Shown here piece after piece: positions 46,142-53,007 of a DNA stretch of 64,000 bases. The translations under genes and the position numbers were made by a program. Each line of letters begins with the position of its first letter. The stretch's first letter is position 1. The stretch is from the NCBI RefSeq assembly GCF_041080835.1, contig NZ_CP129683.1:1860001-1924000 (forward strand). Direction: 5' to 3'. The notes beneath the pieces were generated by a model. The model searched no databases, was not told the DNA's origin, and saw nothing but the letters and a program-made list of their open reading frames with translations. The stretch comes from Bifidobacterium sp. WK012_4_13. Lineage in GTDB: Bacteria; Actinomycetota; Actinomycetes; Actinomycetales; Bifidobacteriaceae.

Positions 46142-46242
46142 GTCGGTTCTCCTTCTTGCCGTATCTGGTCGATGCCGATGTGGCAGGCAGCATTTCAGCA
46201 TCATCGGACTTGACGCACCAGCGATTATTATATATTCTCAAG

Positions 46243-46263
46243 CTGTACATTATAAATATACAG
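46243..46263. promoter_or_regulatory. Candidate Rrf2 operator
   Basis: An AT-rich palindrome of form CTGTA-N11-TACAG, with eight of ten position pairs complementary. It overlaps TATAAT-like sequences on the minus strand. It sits in the 344-base divergent gap between the Rrf2 gene and the NmrA-type gene, as expected for an autoregulated divergent promoter. Confidence 0.5.
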
Positions 46264-46306
46264 CAAGTGGTTGATGACATGTGTGCATCGATCCCTGCAT
46301 GAGCTT

Positions 46307-46366
46307 GGTCACCTTGGACTTGGTCACCGTGGTTTCGGTCACCGTGGTTTCGGCCACTGTGGTTTT
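46307..46366. repeat. 15-bp tandem repeat upstream of the NmrA-type gene
   Basis: Four 15-bp units (consensus GGTCACCGTGGTTTC; units 2 and 3 identical) lie in non-coding DNA between the divergent promoter and the NmrA-type gene. The period is the same as the repeats in nadB and murT. Confidence 0.9.
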
Positions 46367-46485
46367 GAGGACCTGGTTTTCTGGACTTGCGCCTCTCCCT
46401 CTGCGATGCAGGGGTGTGAAGCTTCGCAGGTTCTTCGGTGCTGTGCAGCGGGATCGTCCTGTCTCAACGGCGAAAGGAATGAACA

Positions 46486-47337
46486 ATGACATATTTGGTG
46501 ACTGGTGCGACCGGTGGTCTGGGTGGATATGTGCTTGGATATCTCAGGAATCTGGTGCCATCCTCGCAGATCGTCGCGTTGGCTCGCAGCCGAAGCAAGG
46601 CTGCGGATCTTGAGAAAGACGGCATCGCCGTTCGCGTGGGGGATTATTCCGATGCCGCATCGCTGAGAAAGGCCTTCGAAGGTGTCGACCGCATGCTGTT
46701 CATTTCGGGTGCGCCTGGCAACCGCGAGGCGGAACATGCCAACGTCGTCGATGCGGCGAAGGCCGAGGGTGTCTCCTTCATCGCATACACGAGTTTTGCG
46801 AATGCGGGCAATGTAGACAACATGCTCTCCTCCGATCACCAATTCACGGAGGACCTGATCGAACGCTCGGGTATCGCGCACACCTTCCTTCGGAACAACT
46901 GGTATCTCGAGAACGAGGAGACGCTGCTGAGGCTTGCGCTTGAATCCGGTGAACTTGACTTCTCTGCTGGCGACGCAACCGTTGGCTGGGCCTTGAAGCG
47001 CGAATATGCCGAAGCGGCGGCTCAGGTTTTGGCGGGGCTCAAGGCCAGTCCGAGCATACTTGAGCTCTCTGGTCCGGCGCATACGTATCGCCAGCTGGCT
47101 CAGGCCCTGTCGCGGGCATCGGGCAAGTCGATCGAGGCGCGCGATCTCGATGGGACCCATTTCGTGCAGGCCATGGGAGCAGCCGGAATCCCCGAGGCTG
47201 GCGCGAAGGGAATTCTTGGCATACAGGAGCTCATCAAGGCGGGTGATCTTGAGTTGCAATCCCAGGATTTCGAAGCCGTTCTCGGTCATTCACTGACAGC
47301 ATTTGACGAAGCGGTGAAAGAGGTGCTGCACCTATAG
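46486..47337 (+). CDS. NmrA/QorB-type NAD(P)H-dependent oxidoreductase
   Basis: A 283-residue atypical SDR. The nucleotide-binding motif is VTGATGGLGGYV, and FLRNNWYLENEE and the substrate-side helices follow the QorB/NmrA pattern (quinone or azo-type reductases, or redox-sensing proteins). A catalytic YxxxK is not evident, as usual in this group. AAAGGA precedes the ATG. It is divergent from the Rrf2 regulator, an arrangement seen for oxidative or electrophile-stress systems. Confidence 0.9.
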   Translation: MTYLVTGATGGLGGYVLGYLRNLVPSSQIVALARSRSKAADLEKDGIAVRVGDYSDAASLRKAFEGVDRMLFISGAPGNREAEHANVVDAAKAEGVSFIAYTSFANAGNVDNMLSSDHQFTEDLIERSGIAHTFLRNNWYLENEETLLRLALESGELDFSAGDATVGWALKREYAEAAAQVLAGLKASPSILELSGPAHTYRQLAQALSRASGKSIEARDLDGTHFVQAMGAAGIPEAGAKGILGIQELIKAGDLELQSQDFEAVLGHSLTAFDEAVKEVLHL

Positions 47338-47480
47338 TTCGCGTCTGAGATGCACTTGCCGCGGCCTGTGCCGAACGTCCGCCTGCCGGGATGGTGCCGT
47401 CGAGGACCATGGGACCGGAGCCCTACCGATGGGTAGATGCGATGCAGTCGGTCGTGGCATGCCATGAATCAGAACGGTGC

Positions 47481-47516
47481 ATAAATAAAAGGGAAGCCCC
47501 CTTTCGGGGGCTTCCC
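47481..47516 (-). terminator. Strong rho-independent terminator, minus strand
   Basis: An 11-base GC-rich stem with a 4-base loop (47491-47516) is followed on the minus strand by TTTTATTTAT (47490-47481). It serves a minus-strand transcript; on the plus strand no T-run follows. Confidence 0.9.
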
Positions 47517-47649
47517 TGCAAGTTCAACATAGGCAGAATCTCTGCACAACATCCTTGTCGTAACGGTAAGTCCATCCAATGCCCGTCCAACATAATAGTC
47601 CTCGTGACCATATACCTTTGTGGGCTTCTGCTCTTCTGTTTTCCTTGCA
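47487..47649 (-). ncRNA. Candidate orphan small RNA
   Basis: A minus-strand unit of about 160 bases runs from a good promoter to a strong terminator. It includes an internal hairpin (GCAGA-GAT-TCTGC) and complementary ends (TTGCAAG near the 5' end, CTTGCA before the terminator). A protein frame can be read through it (47469-47662, continuing through the terminator stem), but it has no ribosome binding site and its 3' part is the terminator itself, so I prefer an RNA gene. It does not match SRP, tmRNA, RNase P or 6S-type features that I know. Confidence 0.45.
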
Positions 47650-47655
47650 ATTACT

Positions 47656-47683
47656 ATTATGCTCATTCTGCGCCACGTTTCAA
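47656..47683 (-). promoter_or_regulatory. Promoter of the candidate small RNA
   Basis: On the minus strand TTGAAA (47683-47678) and CATAAT (47661-47656) are 16 bases apart, a good housekeeping-type promoter. It points to the terminator at 47516-47481. Confidence 0.55.
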
Positions 47684-47851
47684 CCTGGAATGGGAGCATA
47701 TTTGACATTGTGATGTTTTTTTGTTTTTTGTTATCAGAAGTGAGTTGCAAAGGCATTTTTGTCGCTTGATGTGCCCTATCCTGATTCGAATGTGCGGTTC
47801 TGTGCGCTACCGAAAGAACGCGGCTTCTTCGGCGTGTCGCGTTCGGGATTT

Positions 47852-47870
47852 CACATTCGACCACATTGCC
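47852..47870 (+). promoter_or_regulatory. 19-base motif shared with the flp upstream region
   Basis: CACATTCGACCACATTGCC occurs here, 45 bases before the favoured tadZ start, and again at 51603-51621, about 80 bases before the pilin start. An exact 19-mer shared between two upstream regions of one operon suggests a common regulatory site or a duplicated leader. Confidence 0.4.
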
Positions 47871-47914
47871 GAACATGGCTTGAATGCTGCGACGAAGCGG
47901 ATTTCAATGGCAGC

Positions 47915-48736
47915 ATGACCATGGAAAAAACATCGTTGGCGACACCGTCGCCGAACATGCATTTGGGGATGGATCGCATTGTGCTGTTCACTGCCCCAAG
48001 CGGCGGAACAGGGCTTACGACCCTCGCTTCCATGTTCGCTCTGCGTACCAGCGCCGCAGGTGCGAAAACGGCGCTGGTCGACTTGAATGTCCATTCTGGC
48101 GGCATGGATGTCACACTCGGCATCGAAGGCGAGCCCGGACTTCGGATGAGCGGGATCTCCGCACCTCTCGGACGCCTTTCCGGCGCGGCCTTGGATGCGG
48201 AGCTTCCGCATTGGGAGGGAATCTCCGTATTGGCTGCGGATCCCTGGAACAACGCGATTCCAAAGGTCTGGGAGATCAGAGCCGCAATCGAGGCCTTGGC
48301 GCAGACCCATGACGTTGTCGTCCTGGATTCCGGACAGGCGATTGAGTTGGAGGAATACGGCCTTTCCGATCAGATGCGTGCCGTCATGCTTGTCGAGATG
48401 TCAGTGCTCGGCATGGCGCGTGCGAAGAGCCATGTCACGAGAGTGACCAGACAGGTGAAGCACGCGGACATGCAGGTCGTCGGCATCCATCCACGCATGG
48501 CATGCAGCCAATCGGTGCGTATGCATGAGGCCGATGCGAGGGCATATCTGCAGCTGCCTGTGATCGGTTCGATCATGCCAAGAAGAGCCTTGGGACTGTC
48601 GATAGTTCAGGGCCTTGGAATTCCAGGGATACCCAGGTCATACCGGCATCTCTTCGACAGGCTCGTTCATGATGTCCTGTCATTTGCAAGCGCTCCGTCA
48701 CCCGTTTCCCGACGTCGACATGTCACAAGAAGCTGA
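47915..48736 (+). CDS. tadZ: TadZ/CpaE-like ATPase of the Flp pilus system
   Basis: A 273-residue MinD/ParA-superfamily protein that localises the pilus machinery. The deviant Walker A reads PSGGTGLTT, where the usual Lys is Leu, so ATP hydrolysis may be lost. ALVDLNVHSGGMDVTLGIE and VVVLDSG follow as expected. The start is uncertain: an in-frame TTG at 47759 would add 52 Cys-rich residues, but the shared 19-base motif lies within that stretch, so I prefer ATG 47915, although its ribosome binding site is weak. tadA starts 7 bases after the stop. Confidence 0.8.
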   Translation: MTMEKTSLATPSPNMHLGMDRIVLFTAPSGGTGLTTLASMFALRTSAAGAKTALVDLNVHSGGMDVTLGIEGEPGLRMSGISAPLGRLSGAALDAELPHWEGISVLAADPWNNAIPKVWEIRAAIEALAQTHDVVVLDSGQAIELEEYGLSDQMRAVMLVEMSVLGMARAKSHVTRVTRQVKHADMQVVGIHPRMACSQSVRMHEADARAYLQLPVIGSIMPRRALGLSIVQGLGIPGIPRSYRHLFDRLVHDVLSFASAPSPVSRRRHVTRS

Positions 48737-48743
48737 GTGAGCG

Positions 48744-49991
48744 ATGCTGATAGCGACGAAAGACCCTTCACCGATGGCGAGAGGCGGAAACGAGGTCGGT
48801 CTTAATGCGATTTCATTCGGGCCATTGCGAGAATTCGCGAACGACGTCAGAGTGACGGATCTGGCGATCACGTCCGACGGACGCGTGTGGACTGACACTG
48901 GCGAGGGCATGAGAGAGCGAAGCAGACCTCAATGGCTGCGCTCGCCGCATGTGGTGCGCGAATTCGCCGTGCAGCTCTGCGCCCAATTCGGCAAGAGGCT
49001 TGATGATTCATGCCCGATTGCGGACGCCTCGACCTATGACGGATTGCGAATAAATGCGGTCATCGCACCCTTGGTTCCTGGTGGAGCCTCGATTTCGATC
49101 CGTTTCCCAGACAGAGTCCAGGCCTCGCTTGCCTCCTTGCGCGACGAAGGAATGATTGTCGGGGAATGGGTTCCGCTCCTGAGAAATCTTGCTCGAAGAC
49201 GGGCGAACATGCTGATTGCCGGTGGAACCGGCACTGGGAAGACCACACTGCTGAAGGCTCTGCTCAGGGAATGCCCGGAAGGCGAAAGAATCGTGACGGT
49301 GGAGGAGACGCGGGAACTTGGTGACATCGGACGCCTGAACCATGTTGCGATGGCAACGCGTGACGCGAATGTCGAGGGAACGGGCGCTGTCTCCTTGAAC
49401 GCGCTGTTGCGTGCCACGCTGCGGATGCGCCCAGATCGTGTGATTCTGGGGGAATGCAGGGGCAGTGAGCTCGCTGACCTATTGATGGCTCTCAATTCCG
49501 GGCACCGTGGTGGCATGACCACCCTGCATGCAGACAGCGTCGAGCGTGTGCCAGCTCGTCTGCTTTCGTTGGGATTGCTGTCAGGACTGACCGAACGAAG
49601 CTTGAATATGCTCACGATGGGAGCGTTTGATTTCGTCCTTCACCTGGTGAGGCACCAAGGCCGACGTCGTCTGGCTCAGATCGGAAGGCTGGAATCATTC
49701 TCCGGCAGTGGCATCGCAGGTAGGAGCCTTGCGATCTGGGATGGATTCAATCCCGTTCAGCGATCTTCCTCGTGGTCGCATGTGATGTCGCGGTGGAACG
49801 ATGAAAGTCTGGATTTCGCTTCGCTTACCTCCGAGATTCCCATGGTCAGGTACGAGGCGAGTGATGTGGCGCAGGCATCGACTCAATCCGTCGGTCATCC
49901 CGGCGTCTGGCCGACATGCCAGAGAGAGGATGCCGAACATTCATCACAAAGGCAGCCCATCGCAGGCGGGTGGAGTCATGCCAAGCCATAG
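48744..49991 (+). CDS. tadA: Flp pilus assembly ATPase
   Basis: A 415-residue type II/IV secretion ATPase (CpaF/TadA group). Walker A is GGTGTGKTT, the Asp box region is VTVEETRELGD, Walker B is RVILGECRG and the His box is GHRGGMTTLHAD. The C-terminal 80 residues are less conserved. It powers pilus assembly at the inner face of the membrane. tadB begins inside its 3' end. Confidence 0.95.
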   Translation: MLIATKDPSPMARGGNEVGLNAISFGPLREFANDVRVTDLAITSDGRVWTDTGEGMRERSRPQWLRSPHVVREFAVQLCAQFGKRLDDSCPIADASTYDGLRINAVIAPLVPGGASISIRFPDRVQASLASLRDEGMIVGEWVPLLRNLARRRANMLIAGGTGTGKTTLLKALLRECPEGERIVTVEETRELGDIGRLNHVAMATRDANVEGTGAVSLNALLRATLRMRPDRVILGECRGSELADLLMALNSGHRGGMTTLHADSVERVPARLLSLGLLSGLTERSLNMLTMGAFDFVLHLVRHQGRRRLAQIGRLESFSGSGIAGRSLAIWDGFNPVQRSSSWSHVMSRWNDESLDFASLTSEIPMVRYEASDVAQASTQSVGHPGVWPTCQREDAEHSSQRQPIAGGWSHAKP

Positions 49992-50820
49992 CCTGGTGCG
50001 AGCCGTCATGCTCATCATGGGATCGTTCGCGTGCGCCTCGTCCCTGTGGTGGGTGTGCGCTTCAGTGCCTGGACTGCTTCTCAATGCAAGGTTGAGATCG
50101 ATGAGTCGGGTCTGTGAGGGTTCGGCATCGTCCGCGCGGCCCGAAGCGGAAGGTCTGGATTATGCCCATCCGCCCAGGGTCGGCAGCCGCCCGATGGGAA
50201 CCGCGGCACTTGTGGCATCGTTGGCGTCGCTTATGCGCAACGGCTCTGATGTCGTCGCCGCATTCGAGGAACTTGCAGGACGTCGGTTTGCGACAGGGAA
50301 CTTGACCTTCCATCGCGCATATGCCCTTGTCAAGGATTCCTGCCGTGGCGATGTCCAGGACGGTGAGGCGACCAGCGCCGCTCACCATCTGCTTGCAGCC
50401 TATAGACTCAGTGCCCGGTCCGGGTGTGAGATGGTGAGATGCCTTGATGCGGTCGGTGCTTCGCTGAGCAGGTCGAATCATCTGGAAGAGCTGCGGCGTC
50501 AGGCGCTTTCGATGCCCATGGCAACCATACGGCTGCTGTCCTGGCTACCGGTGGTGTCGATGGGCTTGGGGGAGCTCATAGGTGCGAAGACCCTGCTGTT
50601 CCTGTTCACCACCCTTTCCGGAGCGGCTTGCCTCGCATCGGGGCTTGGGCTATACGGTGTGGGACTGCTCTGGACTCATGCTCTTACCCGGGGCTTGCGC
50701 TCGTCTGGGACAGTTGCGACGAAGGATGGGCATGGCGGGCGCAGCCCAATGCATGGCCCAGGCGCATCAGATGGATCTCCACCTCGGGCTTGCATTTTTG
50801 CCATTGGAGTTTCGCAGTGA
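49978..50820 (+). CDS. tadB: Flp pilus membrane platform protein, TadB-like
   Basis: A 280-residue GspF-like membrane protein: one N-terminal helix (about residues 8-28), a cytosolic helical domain (AALVASLASLMRNGSDVVAAFEELA to LEELRRQALS) and two C-terminal helices. The start overlaps tadA by 14 bases, with GGTGGAG close by. The last 45 residues are polar and run into the tadC ribosome binding site. It forms part of the inner-membrane base for the pilus. Confidence 0.8.
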   Translation: MPSHSLVRAVMLIMGSFACASSLWWVCASVPGLLLNARLRSMSRVCEGSASSARPEAEGLDYAHPPRVGSRPMGTAALVASLASLMRNGSDVVAAFEELAGRRFATGNLTFHRAYALVKDSCRGDVQDGEATSAAHHLLAAYRLSARSGCEMVRCLDAVGASLSRSNHLEELRRQALSMPMATIRLLSWLPVVSMGLGELIGAKTLLFLFTTLSGAACLASGLGLYGVGLLWTHALTRGLRSSGTVATKDGHGGRSPMHGPGASDGSPPRACIFAIGVSQ

Positions 50821-51449
50821 TGAGCGCACTGCTTGCAGCGGTTATGGCCTGCTGCCTGGCCTGGGTCTGTCTGCGTGGAAGCCGTCACGCGCAATATCGG
50901 CCGAAACGGATTGAGCTCCATGTTTCGCTGCCATTCATACTTGAAATGGTGACGGTCTGCGTGCGGCTGGGCGCTTCGATTCCGCGTGCTCTCGAAATGG
51001 TGGGAACGGCGCTTGAAGGCGAGTTCGGTGAGGGCCTGTGCGCCGTCTCGCAGGAGTTGCAGGCCGGAACTGCCTGGCATGAGGCGTGGATGCTGACCGG
51101 ACATGCACCTTGCATGGATGGCACCGCCGATCAGCAGAGTGGCCGCGATGGCAGATACGCTTTCTACGCTTTTCGTGACAGTGGCGCATTGGGTTATCGG
51201 GGATTCACGGCACATTATGCACGGCTTGCCGAAGCTCTTGAACCCTCCTGGAGACACGGCGTCTCGCCCGTGCTCAGGATCGAGGCGGTAATCGAGCAGC
51301 TCGACAGAGATTATAGGCGCGACATCGAAGAGGCTGGTTCCCGTCTTGCCGTGAGGGTGCTGTTACCGGTCGGCCTGTGCTTCTTGCCGTCGTTCATCAT
51401 GGTCGGTGTGATTCCATGCCTGGCAGCGTTTGCAAGCGATATGTTCTGA
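50820..51449 (+). CDS. tadC: Flp pilus membrane platform protein, TadC-like
   Basis: A 209-residue second GspF-domain protein. The ATG shares one base with the tadB stop (TGATG), with GGAG upstream. The conserved LPFILEMVTVCVRLGASIPRALEMVGTAL and the C-terminal VLLPVGLCFLPSFIMVGVIPCLA are typical. A hydrophobic N-terminal helix precedes them. It partners TadB in the membrane. Confidence 0.88.
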   Translation: MSALLAAVMACCLAWVCLRGSRHAQYRPKRIELHVSLPFILEMVTVCVRLGASIPRALEMVGTALEGEFGEGLCAVSQELQAGTAWHEAWMLTGHAPCMDGTADQQSGRDGRYAFYAFRDSGALGYRGFTAHYARLAEALEPSWRHGVSPVLRIEAVIEQLDRDYRRDIEEAGSRLAVRVLLPVGLCFLPSFIMVGVIPCLAAFASDMF

Positions 51450-51475
51450 GAGTCTCATGCAAGGGCAAGCAATGG

Positions 51476-51535
51476 GTGAGGACTGTGACAGTGAGGGCTG
51501 TGACAGTGAAGACGGTGACGGTGAGAACTGTAGCG
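51476..51535. repeat. 15-bp tandem repeat between tadC and flp
   Basis: Four 15-bp units (consensus GTGAGGACTGTGACA) begin 27 bases after the tadC stop in non-coding DNA. Confidence 0.9.
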
Positions 51536-51602
51536 GGTGAAGCTTCGGTGGCTGCTTGTCAGATGCAGGCGAGGATGAAGCCGTCGCCGCTGAACGATAT
51601 TC

Positions 51603-51621
51603 CACATTCGACCACATTGCC
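51603..51621 (+). promoter_or_regulatory. 19-base motif shared with the tadZ upstream region
   Basis: Exact second copy of CACATTCGACCACATTGCC (first copy 47852-47870). It lies about 80 bases before the pilin gene, where an extra promoter for the highly expressed pilin would be expected. Confidence 0.4.
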
Positions 51622-51702
51622 AGACTCCGGTTTCGTCATCGAGATGGCGTCTTCATAATGGGACGACCCCTATGCAAACCATTCGCTTCCAAGGAGCTCA
51701 TC

Positions 51703-52026
51703 ATGAAGGACAGAAAACCGGATTCATCGACTCCAATCCAATCACGGCCTGTGCGGGACATGGGCAGGCTTCATGGTCGACGGATCATGAATATGCTCAT
51801 GAATGCGCTCATGAATATGCGAATGCGAGTCCTGCTTCAGATATGCAGGGCTCAGCGAAGCGTCCACATGCTCGCATCCCACCCTGAATCGGGCATGGCG
51901 ACCGCGGAATACGCCGTGGTTCTGATTGCGGCAACCGGCTTTGCTGGATTGCTTGTGGCGATTCTCAAGTCAGGTGCGGTGAAATCCCTGCTGACCGAAT
52001 TGGTTACCCGTGCGCTCAACGTGTAG
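51703..52026 (+). CDS. flp: Flp-type pilin (DUF4244)
   Basis: A 107-residue prepilin-like protein. The pilin signature is ESGMATAEYAVVLIAATGFAGLLVAIL near residue 65, with the Glu at +5 of the mature helix as in Flp pilins; cleavage would occur at the Gly before Met. The N-terminal 60 residues form a long, basic, Met-rich leader. GGAG precedes the ATG at 51703. The prepilin peptidase is not in the window. Confidence 0.85.
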   Translation: MKDRKPDSSTPIQSRPVRDMGRLHGRRIMNMLMNALMNMRMRVLLQICRAQRSVHMLASHPESGMATAEYAVVLIAATGFAGLLVAILKSGAVKSLLTELVTRALNV

Positions 52027-52066
52027 CAGGCGCCAAAGATGGGTGTTTGTGGAATGGCGAAGGCAC

Positions 52067-52447
52067 ATGAGCAACCTCATTGCCGGTGGGCGAGGGACTG
52101 ACTCGTGCGGCGACCGTGGCACCGTCACAGCGGAGTTCGCCATCCTGCTGCCCATCGTCATGGCGCTGGCCATGCTGGTTCTTGGGCTGACGCGGACGGT
52201 GATCGTTGGATTGAACTGTCAGGAAGCGGCGCGCACGGTTGCCCGCGAAATCGTGGTGGCCGGGGATTCAGCGCGCGCAGCCTCGCTCGTGCATGCCATG
52301 GCGGGTGGCTCGGCTACCGTCTCCCTCGCAGGCGATGCCGATGCCATAACCGTTTCGACGCAATGTCCAATAGTTCCTGACTCACTTGGAGTTCTGCCAC
52401 TGCGGATGACGGGTCGTGCAGTCGCGTTTCGTCATGAAGGGAACTGA
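52067..52447 (+). CDS. tadE: TadE-like pseudopilin
   Basis: A 126-residue minor pilin. GTVTAEFAILLPIVMALAMLVLGLTRTV is the TadE helix with its Glu, and a small soluble domain of about 70 residues follows. GAAGG precedes the ATG. An in-frame upstream extension to 52010 overlaps flp and is not needed. Confidence 0.85.
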   Translation: MSNLIAGGRGTDSCGDRGTVTAEFAILLPIVMALAMLVLGLTRTVIVGLNCQEAARTVAREIVVAGDSARAASLVHAMAGGSATVSLAGDADAITVSTQCPIVPDSLGVLPLRMTGRAVAFRHEGN

Positions 52448-52448
52448 C

Positions 52449-52880
52449 ATGGGTCTGCCTCCTTACCTTCGAATCCGACATGCCCGAATCCGAATCGTTC
52501 TGCATCGCCATCTGATTCAGTCCACTGCTGGGCTGTGGGCAGGCAAGGATCGAGGTTCTGGAACGATGGCCGCTGTGGCGCTGACATGCTGCGTCGCCGT
52601 GGCATTGACGATAGGTCTTTTACTCGGTGCGGTATTGACTGCGCGGGCCCGCGCGAGAACTGCTGCCGACGCAGCCGCGCTCGCCGCTGCAAGTGCATGG
52701 CATGAGGGAGTGCCTGACCCATGCGAAGTGGCGCGGCAGACATCTGCTGCCAATGCTGCTGCAATCGTGGAATGCTCGGTGGCCGGTGACGATATCGTCG
52801 TCACCACACAGGTATCGATCCCGATGCCAATGATTCCTTCGGTAACATATGAGTCACGGGCAGGTCCTCGAGAATGTTGA
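52449..52880 (+). CDS. TadE-like protein of the secretion neighbourhood (TadF-like)
   Basis: A 143-residue protein with the GSGTMAAVALTCCVAVALTIGLLLGAVLTARARARTAADAAALAAA pattern of the actinobacterial Rv3654c/TadF-like family: one helix, then an amphipathic Ala-rich helix, then a short soluble domain. GGGAAC precedes the ATG, one base after the tadE stop. It ends the tad operon; dnaX follows 127 bases later. Confidence 0.85.
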   Translation: MGLPPYLRIRHARIRIVLHRHLIQSTAGLWAGKDRGSGTMAAVALTCCVAVALTIGLLLGAVLTARARARTAADAAALAAASAWHEGVPDPCEVARQTSAANAAAIVECSVAGDDIVVTTQVSIPMPMIPSVTYESRAGPREC

Positions 52881-53007
52881 GTGCTCGCTATGACAGCCGG
52901 CCGCGTTGGCGACGGAGTGGATTATGGCTCAGAACGTATAAGTTCGGTCCGGATTACTATGCTTGAAACGTTCAGGGCACAGTCGAGAATGGGTAAGGTT
53001 GGTTAGT

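Noticed and set aside
47469..47708. Small protein gene on the minus strand
   Set aside because: No ribosome binding site at any Met, and the frame reads through the stem of a strong terminator; an RNA gene explains the unit better.
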